12,273 nt of DNA from Thermoplasmata archaeon (GCA_025457845.1 JALOTO010000027.1:1-12273), one strand, 5' to 3'. Shown: positions 1 through 6,702, counted from the stretch's first letter. Numbers and translations are program-made. The notes: a model not told the origin generated them from the letters alone.

Positions 1-12
1 TATTCCCTGCAT
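1..12 (-). CDS. Possible start of a third operon gene (partial, 4 codons visible)
   Basis: An ATG at 12-10 on the minus strand is preceded by a purine-rich, Shine-Dalgarno-like AAGGAAGG at 27-20 with 7 nt spacing. It lies 19 bp past the stop of the mutase gene. Only Met-Gln-Gly-Ile is visible before the window ends, so the product cannot be named. If real, it is the third gene of the opine-dehydrogenase/mutase operon and would be a strong clue to the pathway. The in-frame GTG and TTG just upstream (15-13, 18-16) are alternative starts. Confidence 0.3.
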
Positions 13-31
13 CACCAATCCTTCCTTGGTC

Positions 32-1687
32 CTATATCTCCGCGAGGTCGAGGTCCTCCTCGGACGGTGCGAGGACCGCCAGCCGCTCCTTCTCCGTCAG
101 CGGCTTGCCGCTCGAAGGATCGACCGCGACACATGCCCCGTCCACGACTCGCGTCACCAACTTCCCCTGGGCGACGCCTCCGCCCTTGAGTTCCGGGGCA
201 TCGAGCACGCCGTCCCTCACGGCCGCGTACAGCACATCCGGCGATGTGAGCGGGTCCGGGGACACCCCCGACCTCTTGACCATGTCGATGAGCAGCCTCG
301 TCTCCGAGACGAGGAGCGCCTTCCTCGCGGCCACTGCGGGGTCGCTCTCCGGCCCCGGTATCCCTGCGAGTGCCTTCCCGATGGCACCTCTCGCGATCTC
401 GCAGCTCTCTATTATCTCGTCCGGTTTGGCCGCGTGGTCGGCCTCGCTGAACCCGACCACGTGGACTATGTGGGGGCGGATGGCCATGGCGCAGAACACG
501 GATGATGCGAGCTGCCCCTTCGCGGTGCTAGGGGAGGTCGACAGCGAGGACAGCCCGGTCCTCATCATCCTAATCACCTTGAAATCATCGCTGACGAGGG
601 ACTCCACGAGCTCCACCTTGGCGAGCATCTTCGCGATGTCCATCGCGGGGGAGATCCCCCTCGGCGTGTCGAACATGAACTGGGCGACATAGTGCTTCAC
701 CCCGAGGGCCTTGGCGTTGTGCGCAGCTATGTACGCGGTCGCCAGCTCGATCGTGTCCCCGCACCTCCTGAGGGCCCATTGGTGGGACTCGTTGACCTCG
801 ACGGGGATCCCCCTCTGGGCGTACCAGCGGATCGCCTCCTGGTTCTCCGCGATGGCGTCCCTGAGGGGGCGCTTCGAGCGCCCGTCCAGCTGGCTGTACC
901 ACATTAGCGGGACCGCCCCCCATGCGATGTCGATGGTCTCGTCGAGCATCTCGCCCCATCTGATGAGGTCTCTGGTGCCGCTGTAGCACCTGAGGAGCGG
1001 ATGGTTCCCTGTCCTGGTAGCCTCCCTTATCTCCTTCAGGTCACCGGGGCTCCGGAGGGGGACGCCGCCTGCCCCGTCGAGCCTCTGGTCCATCTCGGCG
1101 GGCCTGAAGAACGACTCCTGGGCGTTCTGGTCCGGCGCGATCGAGAGTATGTCGAGGACCTTCGCCTCCGCGAGCTTCCTTGCGCCTTCGACGGTCTCCT
1201 TGACCGTCGGGAGCCCGAAGTGATGCCTTATCAGTGGGAACGGGAAAGATGCAGCGATCCTCTCGACGAGGTCGGACGACGGCGTGGCCGCCACTCCGGC
1301 CCCCTTCTGCCCTTGAATGACCTCGACGACCGCGCCCTGAGGCTCGCTCCCGTCGAAGACCTCGGCGAACAGCCCGCTCCTCCTCGCGACGGCGGCGACC
1401 GGAGGCGTGCCGCCGAACAGGTACTTCGGCTTCCTGAGGTCGGCCGATGCGTCGACCGCCGATTTGAGCTCCTTGAGCAGCACCTCAGCGTTCTCCGGGG
1501 TGAGCCTGTAGCTCAAGGCCACCACGTCCGGCGAGCGTCTCGCGATCTCCTCCACGAGCCTGTCGAGGGGGACAGCGGGCCCTAGGAAGTGCGTCTCGTG
1601 CCCGTAGCTCTTCGCGGTGTCCAGGAACGCCTGGATTCCGGCCACGTGCACGCAGTTGCCGATGGATGCCCCGAGTATCCTCGTCAG
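32..1687 (-). CDS. Cobalamin-dependent mutase: MutS-like B12 domain fused to MutE-like barrel
   Basis: Predicted 551-residue adenosylcobalamin-type carbon-skeleton mutase related to glutamate (methylaspartate) mutase. Residues 1 to about 135 look like the small B12-binding subunit: a glycine-rich start, a CxHxxG motif (His14) in place of the usual DxHxxG, a serine near 59 and GG at 92-93. Residues from about 150 resemble the MutE TIM barrel, and the stretch near the C-terminus (GVLDAPELKGGG, then AQGKLVTRV) matches by eye the MutE end (GVMDIPFGPSKYNAGKM) as I recall it. Classical glutamate mutases encode the S and E chains as separate genes, so this is a fusion, with S first. There is no ATG, GTG or TTG near the domain start; the likely start is CTG at 1687-1685, which overlaps the upstream TGA (CTGA) and follows a GGGGG run. 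The substrate is not established: it could be glutamate or another amino acid. The family call is fairly sure, the reaction is inference. Confidence 0.72.
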   Translation of the reverse strand: MTRILGASIGNCVHVAGIQAFLDTAKSYGHETHFLGPAVPLDRLVEEIARRSPDVVALSYRLTPENAEVLLKELKSAVDASADLRKPKYLFGGTPPVAAVARRSGLFAEVFDGSEPQGAVVEVIQGQKGAGVAATPSSDLVERIAASFPFPLIRHHFGLPTVKETVEGARKLAEAKVLDILSIAPDQNAQESFFRPAEMDQRLDGAGGVPLRSPGDLKEIREATRTGNHPLLRCYSGTRDLIRWGEMLDETIDIAWGAVPLMWYSQLDGRSKRPLRDAIAENQEAIRWYAQRGIPVEVNESHQWALRRCGDTIELATAYIAAHNAKALGVKHYVAQFMFDTPRGISPAMDIAKMLAKVELVESLVSDDFKVIRMMRTGLSSLSTSPSTAKGQLASSVFCAMAIRPHIVHVVGFSEADHAAKPDEIIESCEIARGAIGKALAGIPGPESDPAVAARKALLVSETRLLIDMVKRSGVSPDPLTSPDVLYAAVRDGVLDAPELKGGGVAQGKLVTRVVDGACVAVDPSSGKPLTEKERLAVLAPSEEDLDLAEI

Positions 1688-2799
1688 TATACCCCCTTCG
1701 CGACCATGAGCCGTATGTCCTTGACCGACTTGCCCTTGATTCCGACCTTGTCGACGGTCCGGCCCTCGCTCCAGAAGTCTCGGCCGTGTATCGTGCAGGC
1801 CATGTTCACGAGGGCCGTCAGCATCGTCGTCTTCACCCCGAACTGCGCGCCTACCGATACTATCGGGACGATGCTCATCGGCACGTCCTCGAGGATGTAC
1901 CTGTGCGTGAGCGTCGATGGCGCCCGGACCCCCTTGTACCCTGGCGTGGATTGGATCGCATCGTACAGCGTCTTGCCCGGGGAGTCGTACGCGAGATAGA
2001 GCCACTCCCTCGCGGTGTGCAGGTGCACGCCCAGGGCCGCCCCGACGGCGACCCTCTCGGAGTCCGCCTGCTCCAGTATCCTGGCCGTGGATGGCGAGAC
2101 CCCCTCCAGGTAGTACTCGAAGTCCCCGTGGGTCGACTCGATCCTCGCGGCGTTGAGCAGGGTGAGGGACGGGTGGAATATCGCCCCTATGTTGTCCAAG
2201 CTCGTCTCCAGCACGTTCGTCGCCGGGACGAACTGCGGGAACGCCTCCCTGAGCCTCCCGAGGACGTGTGGAGTCTTGTAGGCCGGGAGTGCGGCCACAG
2301 GGAGCGTGTTCTTGATCTGGATTATCCTGGCATGGGCGAAGTCCACGTGACGCGAGACGTAGAGGAAAGTCTGCGCCTCGGCGATCACCGGTCTGCTCCG
2401 CACCCTCTTTTCCCTCAGGACCTGGAGGAATTCGAGGGCGCCGAAGGTCCTGCCGGGGTTGAGCACCACGGCCTGCCCGGTCTTGAGGTGCGGCGCGCAT
2501 AGTTCGGCCACGTACCGGTGTCCGGTCGCAGGGACGACGACCATTATCACGTCGGCGCCGTCCACCGCCTCCTTCATGTCATGGGTGGCAGCTTCCACCA
2601 CGCCGAACCCCTCGACCGCGCCCTCGACCTCTATGCCGCCTCTGTCGTTGATGTGGTCTATCCGCTCCTTCGACCTGTTCCAGATCCTGGTCTGGAACCC
2701 GCTGACTGCGAGGTGCCCGGCCATGGCGAGGCCTCCGTGCCCCGCCCCGAGCACCGCGAAGGTTGGTTTCCTCTCGGTCCTGTGTCGTCTTGCCGGCAA
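1684..2799 (-). CDS. NAD(P)-dependent octopine/nopaline (opine) dehydrogenase family protein
   Basis: Predicted cytosolic oxidoreductase of 371 residues from the preferred start. Opine dehydrogenases reductively join the amino group of an amino acid to a 2-keto acid, or run the reverse. Near the N-terminus is a Rossmann motif GAGHGG (about 18-23). A C-terminal opine-dehydrogenase domain carries NIGAIFHP, whose His near 209 corresponds to the catalytic His of the family, and THRYILEDVP with a conserved Asp near 305. Length is normal for the family. The frame opens at GTG 2817, which has no ribosome site; a TTG at 2799-2797 is preceded by AAGGTGAG (2810-2803) and is preferred. The stop overlaps the CTG start of the mutase gene, so the two should be translationally coupled. 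It is divergent from the CBS regulator. The substrates are unknown; pairing with a B12 mutase suggests an amino acid shared by both enzymes. Confidence 0.8.
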   Translation of the reverse strand: MPARRHRTERKPTFAVLGAGHGGLAMAGHLAVSGFQTRIWNRSKERIDHINDRGGIEVEGAVEGFGVVEAATHDMKEAVDGADVIMVVVPATGHRYVAELCAPHLKTGQAVVLNPGRTFGALEFLQVLREKRVRSRPVIAEAQTFLYVSRHVDFAHARIIQIKNTLPVAALPAYKTPHVLGRLREAFPQFVPATNVLETSLDNIGAIFHPSLTLLNAARIESTHGDFEYYLEGVSPSTARILEQADSERVAVGAALGVHLHTAREWLYLAYDSPGKTLYDAIQSTPGYKGVRAPSTLTHRYILEDVPMSIVPIVSVGAQFGVKTTMLTALVNMACTIHGRDFWSEGRTVDKVGIKGKSVKDIRLMVAKGVY

Positions 2800-2802
2800 A
2801 TG

Positions 2803-2810
2803 CTCACCTT
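2803..2810 (-). promoter_or_regulatory. Ribosome binding site selecting the TTG start of the opine dehydrogenase
   Basis: AAGGTGAG matches the anti-Shine-Dalgarno end of archaeal 16S rRNA (GGTGA core) and ends 3 nt before the TTG at 2799. No comparable motif precedes the longer GTG start at 2817. Confidence 0.45.
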
Positions 2811-2872
2811 GACCCACAAACTGCGGAGCCGCACGTGTGCATAGAGGTCAACGGTCTGTTGTCGGGGCTCCT

Positions 2873-2926
2873 GTGATAATGTGTGAATAATGGTGAATAA
2901 CTATTAAATCATTCCTCGTGATTATC
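2873..2926. promoter_or_regulatory. Candidate operator: three 10-bp-spaced direct repeats plus an inverted copy
   Basis: GTGATAAT (2873-2880), GTGAATAAT (2883-2891) and GTGAATAAC (2893-2901) begin exactly 10 bp apart. GTGATTATC at 2918-2926 adds ATTATC, the reverse complement of the GATAAT core at 2875-2880. The block lies between the divergent opine-dehydrogenase operon and the CBS regulator and adjoins the TATA-like CTATTAAAT. One helical turn of spacing puts all three copies on one face of the DNA, as for cooperative protein binding. The natural candidate ligand is the adjacent winged-helix regulator; this is inference. Confidence 0.45.
2901..2909 (+). promoter_or_regulatory. TATA-like box for the CBS regulator (near-symmetric, may also serve the opine operon)
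   Basis: CTATTAAAT is an A/T-rich island in GC-rich DNA. Transcription from it would start near 2930 and give a leader of about 37 nt carrying the GAGGTG ribosome site. Its reverse complement (ATTTAATAG) is also TATA-like and would start the minus-strand operon near 2876-2878, inside the repeat array. Confidence 0.45.
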
Positions 2927-2955
2927 ATAGGCCAAAGCAGCTCGAAGAGAAAACC

Positions 2956-2961
2956 GAGGTG
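2956..2961 (+). promoter_or_regulatory. Ribosome binding site of the CBS regulator gene
   Basis: GAGGTG, 6 nt before ATG 2968. It settles the start: the GTG at 2959 that opens the longer frame is part of this site. Confidence 0.6.
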
Positions 2962-2967
2962 CGCGAG

Positions 2968-3744
2968 ATGACTGCATCGAACGAGACCGTGGAAATAGTC
3001 AAGTGGGTCATACGCTCAGACCGGAGGCTCATAACCCTGAGGGGGTTCAGGCACCACCATCACCTTGGTGCGGCGGAGATCTCCCAGGAGTCTGGACGCT
3101 CAATCCAGAACATCAGCACGGCTCTGAGGGAGCTCGAGGGGAGGCGCCTGGTCGAGCAGCTCGAGCCCGGAAGGAGGACCTGGAAGAAGTACAGGCAGAC
3201 CCCGCTCGGGAAGCAGGTGCTCGAGACCATGGAGCGCGAGCTGAGCGCAGGTCTCTTCGAGAAGATGGCGGACGAGCTGTCGTTCAGATATGTGAGGGAC
3301 GCGTACAGGCTCATCGTGATGGACCCCATCGTGGTCACCAGGACCATGAAGTTGCACGAGGTCGTGGACAGGGTCCTCGCCGACCCCAGGACGCGCAGCG
3401 CGTACGTCGTCGACGGGAGGCGCAAGCTCATCGGGATGATAGGACTCAAGCAGATGCTGGAGGCCATCGAGACCTCGCTGTCCGTGTTCGACAAGGGCAG
3501 GGGGCAGTCGAGGGGCAAGAGGGCGCCGCTCCCGTTCTCCGTGGAGAGCCACATGTTCAAACCGATCACCGTGAGCGAGCACGACAAACTCCTGACGGCG
3601 CTGCAGAGGATGATGAAGCACGGGCTCGAGGACCTCCCGGTGGTGGACGAGAACGGGGTGCTAGTGGGGGAGCTGAACGGGTTCGAGATCCTTCTGCTCG
3701 GCAGCGAGTTCATGAAGCGTCAGGCGCGCTCCCAAGAGAGGTGA
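2968..3744 (+). CDS. Winged-helix transcriptional regulator with two CBS domains
   Basis: Predicted DNA-binding ligand sensor of 258 residues. Residues about 7-90 form a winged helix-turn-helix: GAAEISQESGRSIQNISTAL is the HTH, followed by a basic wing (PGRRTWKKYRQTPLG). Residues about 116-170 and 196-246 are CBS domains, each with the V-x-G-x-I/L-x-G core (RRKLIGMIGL and NGVLVGELNG). Paired CBS domains form a Bateman module that binds adenosyl ligands such as AMP, ATP or S-adenosylmethionine. Four consecutive histidines (29-32) sit just before the HTH. The start is set by the GAGGTG ribosome site. It is divergent from the opine-dehydrogenase/mutase operon and shares a repeat-bearing intergenic region, so control of that operon and of itself is the simplest reading. 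The effector is unknown. Confidence 0.82.
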   Translation: MTASNETVEIVKWVIRSDRRLITLRGFRHHHHLGAAEISQESGRSIQNISTALRELEGRRLVEQLEPGRRTWKKYRQTPLGKQVLETMERELSAGLFEKMADELSFRYVRDAYRLIVMDPIVVTRTMKLHEVVDRVLADPRTRSAYVVDGRRKLIGMIGLKQMLEAIETSLSVFDKGRGQSRGKRAPLPFSVESHMFKPITVSEHDKLLTALQRMMKHGLEDLPVVDENGVLVGELNGFEILLLGSEFMKRQARSQER

Positions 3745-3789
3745 CCCGCGACGCCTGGCATCCCCGCCGTATGCAATCCTGAGATGGAC

Positions 3790-3811
3790 GGTAACTTTTA
3801 AATGGGGTAAC
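3790..3811 (+). promoter_or_regulatory. purP promoter: TATA box flanked by GGTAAC direct repeats
   Basis: CTTTTAAATG (3795-3804) is a strong TATA box whose centre is about 27 bp before ATG 3827, which predicts a leaderless transcript. GGTAAC occurs on each side, at 3790-3795 and 3806-3811, 16 bp apart. The repeats could be a regulator site; that part is tentative. Confidence 0.6.
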
Positions 3812-3826
3812 GGATTATTGCCGACA

Positions 3827-4897
3827 ATGGTCTCAAGGGAGAAGATCAACCGGATCATCGAGGGGTACGACAAGGGCAAGCTGACAATCGCGACGGCCTG
3901 CTCGCACACCTCGCTCCAGATTTTCGACGGCGCCCGCAAGGAGGGCCTCAGGACCCTCGGCATCACCGTGGGCCAGAAGACCAAGTTCTACGACGCCTTC
4001 CCGAGGGGCAGGCCCGACGAGTTCTTCCATGTCGACAACTACACGCAGCTCCTGGACCGGACGGACGAGCTGATCGAGAAGAACGTGATCATAGTCCCTC
4101 ACGGGTCGTTCGTGGAGTACATGTCGCCAAAGAACTTCGAGCAGCTCGAGCTGCCGACCTTCGGCAACAGGCGTGTCCTCGAGTGGGAGAGCAACAGGGA
4201 CATGGAGCGCACATGGCTCGAGTCCGCGGGGCTCGAGATGCCCCGGAAGATCGACGACCCGAAGCTGATAGACAAGCCCGTCCTAGTCAAGTACGACGGG
4301 GCCAAGGGCGGCAGGGGCTTCTTCATAGCGAAGGACTACCCTGACTTCAAGCTGGGCATCGATCACACCCAGAAGTACTCCATCCAGGAGTACGTCCTCG
4401 GGACCAGGTACTACATACATTACTTCTACTCACCGATAAGGAACGACGGCTACAAGCTCAGCAAGGGCGTCCTCGAGATGCTCAGCGTCGACAGACGCGA
4501 CGAGAGCAACATCGACGAGATATACAAGCTCGGCTCGCTCGAGGAGCTCAAGAAGCTGGGGCACTTCCCGACCTTCGTGGTCACGGGGAACATCCCCGTG
4601 GTCGTGCGCGAGTCTCTCCTCCCGAAGCTGCTGGAGCTCGGCGAGCGCGCGGTCGAGAGCTCCCTCGGGCTCTTCGGCGGGATGCTCGGACCGTTCTGCC
4701 TGGAGTGCATCGTCACGGACGACCTCAAGATCAAGGTGTTCGAGATCTCCTCCAGGATCGTTGCGGGCACCAACCCGTTCATCTCAGGCTCGCCGTACTC
4801 CGACCTTGTGGAACCCGGCCTCTCAACCGGCCGGAGGATCGCACAGGAGGTCGTGTATGCGCGGGACCATAACGTCCTGCATGAGGTATTATCTTGA
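3827..4897 (+). CDS. purP: 5-formaminoimidazole-4-carboxamide ribonucleotide (FAICAR) synthetase PurP
   Basis: ATP- and formate-dependent ligase of archaeal purine synthesis that formylates AICAR to FAICAR, the step done by the folate-dependent PurH transformylase in bacteria. It has 356 residues, normal for PurP. The N-terminal domain has the family motif CSHTSLQ (about 25-31). The ATP-grasp part shows VKYDGAKGGRGFF (about 154-166) and the metal/nucleotide-binding end EISSRIVAGTN (about 306-316). ATG 3827 is chosen over TTG 3818 because the TATA box centre lies about 27 bp upstream of the ATG, so the mRNA should begin at or next to it. The stop overlaps the nep1 start (TTGA), so the two genes form an operon. 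The identification is firm. Confidence 0.94.
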   Translation: MVSREKINRIIEGYDKGKLTIATACSHTSLQIFDGARKEGLRTLGITVGQKTKFYDAFPRGRPDEFFHVDNYTQLLDRTDELIEKNVIIVPHGSFVEYMSPKNFEQLELPTFGNRRVLEWESNRDMERTWLESAGLEMPRKIDDPKLIDKPVLVKYDGAKGGRGFFIAKDYPDFKLGIDHTQKYSIQEYVLGTRYYIHYFYSPIRNDGYKLSKGVLEMLSVDRRDESNIDEIYKLGSLEELKKLGHFPTFVVTGNIPVVVRESLLPKLLELGERAVESSLGLFGGMLGPFCLECIVTDDLKIKVFEISSRIVAGTNPFISGSPYSDLVEPGLSTGRRIAQEVVYARDHNVLHEVLS

Positions 4898-5676
4898 ACA
4901 CACAGTACTTCTTCGTGCTGGCAGACGCAGAACTGGAACTGGTGCCGACCGAACTGCTGAAGGAACGATGCATCATCAACAACGCGCGGGCGCGGGGGAA
5001 GGCCCCGGAGAAGATCCTCCTGGACGCGTCCCACCACCATCCCGCCTTCGACCGGCTCAAGGAGTCGGAGAGGCGAGGCCGCCCGGACATAGTGCATTTC
5101 TTCATGATGCTCTGCATGGACTCCGACCTGAACGCCTCGGGGAGGCTGAGGGTCTTCGTCCACACGAGGAACGACGATGTCATCGCGGTCAACCCGCAGA
5201 CGAGGCTCCCGCCACACTACCCGAGGTTCGTCGGGCTCATAGAGAACCTGTTCGAGCAGAGGGTGGTCCCGTCGAGGGAGAACGCACTGCTCGAGCTGAG
5301 GGAGAAGGTCCCTCTGGCGACGCTCGTCTCCGCGCTGAAGCCGGAAGAGATCGTCGTCCTGGACGAGGGGGGCGAGAAGGCGTACCTCCCCGAGAAGCTG
5401 GCCTCCATCAAGGCCGAGAGGGTCGTCGTCATAATAGGCGGATTCTCGAAGGGGACCTTCAGGTCGGACATGTCCAAGTTGAAGGCGACCAAGGTCTCGC
5501 TGGGCCAGAGGGCGCTCAAGGTCTGGACCGTCACTGCGAAGGCGCTGTGCGCGGTCGACATGGCCGAGAAGCTCTCCACGATGTCCCTGCCAGCGGCGGA
5601 GGAAGTGAAGGGCGAGGCTAAGAAGGCTTCAGCACCTTCAAAACCTCGTCGCGCTCGGAAGACGAAAGAGGAATAG
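4894..5676 (+). CDS. nep1: rRNA small-subunit pseudouridine N1-methyltransferase Nep1 (Emg1)
   Basis: SPOUT-class methyltransferase that uses S-adenosylmethionine to methylate N1 of a pseudouridine in 16S rRNA during small-subunit assembly. The archaeal/eukaryotic signatures are present in order: FVLADAELELVP (7-18), RRGRPDIVH (60-68), NPQTRLPPHYPRF (100-112), the glycine-rich IIGGFSKGTF (180-189) and ALKVWTVTAK (207-216) of the SAM-binding knot. The protein has 260 residues, longer than the roughly 205 of the Methanocaldococcus enzyme; the excess is mainly a Lys/Arg/Glu-rich tail after about 229 that looks disordered. It starts at TTG 4894, overlapping the purP stop. The last 19 residues are encoded in DNA that also encodes the end of the convergent AIR-synthase gene. 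Confidence 0.92.
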   Translation: MNTQYFFVLADAELELVPTELLKERCIINNARARGKAPEKILLDASHHHPAFDRLKESERRGRPDIVHFFMMLCMDSDLNASGRLRVFVHTRNDDVIAVNPQTRLPPHYPRFVGLIENLFEQRVVPSRENALLELREKVPLATLVSALKPEEIVVLDEGGEKAYLPEKLASIKAERVVVIIGGFSKGTFRSDMSKLKATKVSLGQRALKVWTVTAKALCAVDMAEKLSTMSLPAAEEVKGEAKKASAPSKPRRARKTKEE

Positions 5677-6625
5677 CCCTGCCTCCCGAGATCGACATCG
5701 AACGGCCCTTGCCCTTGACGACGCGGCCCACCACGCGCGCCTCTATCCCTTTCCGCCCGCAGGCGTCCGCGTAGGCCTCCGCATCCTCGGGCGCGAAGGT
5801 CGCCAGGAGCGCCCCCGAGCCGAGCAGCCCGAGAGGGTCGATGCCGTACTTCCTGCAGATGCGCCTGGTCTCGGGGAACACGGTGACGTTGTCGACCAGC
5901 AGGTCGACGGACCTCCCAGATGCGTCCGCGAGCTCGCGGACGCCCATCGCGACGCCCCCCTCTGTCGGGTCGTGCATGGCGGTGACGCCGTACCTGAGCG
6001 CGATCTTCGCCTCCGGGACTATGGAGAGCCCGGGGTCGAACAGGTACTTGGCGGCCCTGTCGACCATCCCCTTCTCGAAGACCCTCAGGAGCTCCGCCCT
6101 CCTCTCGCGGGCTATCAACGCCGTGCCCTCGATCCCCGCCCCCTTGGTCAGGACCACGAAGTCGCCAGGGCGCGCCCCTGATGTGAGGACGGGCTTCCTG
6201 CCGTCGAGGACGCCGTGCATGTCCCCCACGACTATGGGCGCCGATATCCCCGGCGTCACCTCGGTGTGTCCTCCGGTGACTGCGATCCCGAGCTCCCGGG
6301 TCGCCTTGGAGATCTGTTTGAAGATGTCCTCGACCTCGGACTCCTCAGTGCCCTCGGGGAGCAGGACGGTCGCCTGGAACCACGCGGGCGCGGCCCCGCG
6401 CGTGGCGACATCGTTCGCGTTGACGTGGACCGCGTACCATCCGATGAGGTCCGAAGCGTAGGTGACGGGGTCCGTCTTCAGGACCAGCAGCTGCTTGCCG
6501 AGCCTCACGACCGCGGCGTCCTCCCCGAGCTTCGGGCCGAGCACAACCCTCGGGTCCTTCGCCCCCGTGTTCCTCAGCATCCTCCTGAGAACTTCGGGCG
6601 GGAGCTTTCCGGTCCTGAGGGCCAT
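5618..6625 (-). CDS. AIR synthase / HypE-like family ATP-binding protein
   Basis: Member of the PurM/HypE/SelD/ThiL superfamily, 335 residues. It shows GEDAAVV (34-40), TDPVT (51-55), HVNANDVATRGAAP (67-80), the glycine-rich TGGHTEVTPGI (117-127), HDPTEGG (218-224) and GSGALLA (269-275). The layout is closest to HypE-related archaeal paralogues. True HypE proteins, which dehydrate a thiocarbamoyl group for [NiFe]-hydrogenase cyanide ligands, end in a conserved Cys; this protein ends LKVLKPS and lacks it, so HypE function is unlikely. No PurM signature convinces me despite the nearby purP. Phosphorylation or ATP-dependent activation of an unknown substrate is the safest call. Its promoter predicts a leaderless mRNA. 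Its stop lies inside nep1, giving a 59-bp convergent overlap. Confidence 0.82.
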   Translation of the reverse strand: MALRTGKLPPEVLRRMLRNTGAKDPRVVLGPKLGEDAAVVRLGKQLLVLKTDPVTYASDLIGWYAVHVNANDVATRGAAPAWFQATVLLPEGTEESEVEDIFKQISKATRELGIAVTGGHTEVTPGISAPIVVGDMHGVLDGRKPVLTSGARPGDFVVLTKGAGIEGTALIARERRAELLRVFEKGMVDRAAKYLFDPGLSIVPEAKIALRYGVTAMHDPTEGGVAMGVRELADASGRSVDLLVDNVTVFPETRRICRKYGIDPLGLLGSGALLATFAPEDAEAYADACGRKGIEARVVGRVVKGKGRSMSISGGRAIPLSSSERDEVLKVLKPS

Positions 6626-6648
6626 GGCGGTTCGAAGGTCGTCGCGGC

Positions 6649-6654
6649 ATAATA
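6649..6654 (-). promoter_or_regulatory. TATA box of the AIR-synthase-family gene
   Basis: TATTAT on the minus strand (within CCCTATTATGCC) has its centre about 26 bp upstream of ATG 6625, consistent with a leaderless transcript. Confidence 0.5.
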
Positions 6655-6702
6655 GGGTTTGGTCGCGTTCCGTAACCGCGGATAATTCTGCCGAAATATG
6701 GA

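Noticed and set aside
1688..2500. Upstream open frame of the mutase across the dehydrogenase gene (would give an 822-residue protein)
   Set aside because: This part is arginine/glycine-rich out-of-frame translation of the dehydrogenase gene and has no domain; the real protein begins near 1687.
1666..2502. Plus-strand open frame of 278 codons antisense to the opine dehydrogenase
   Set aside because: No recognisable domain and no promoter or ribosome site; shadow.
5618..6625. Naming the AIR-synthase-family gene hypE or purM
   Set aside because: No C-terminal cysteine motif of HypE, and no convincing PurM signature; no hydrogenase genes in the window.
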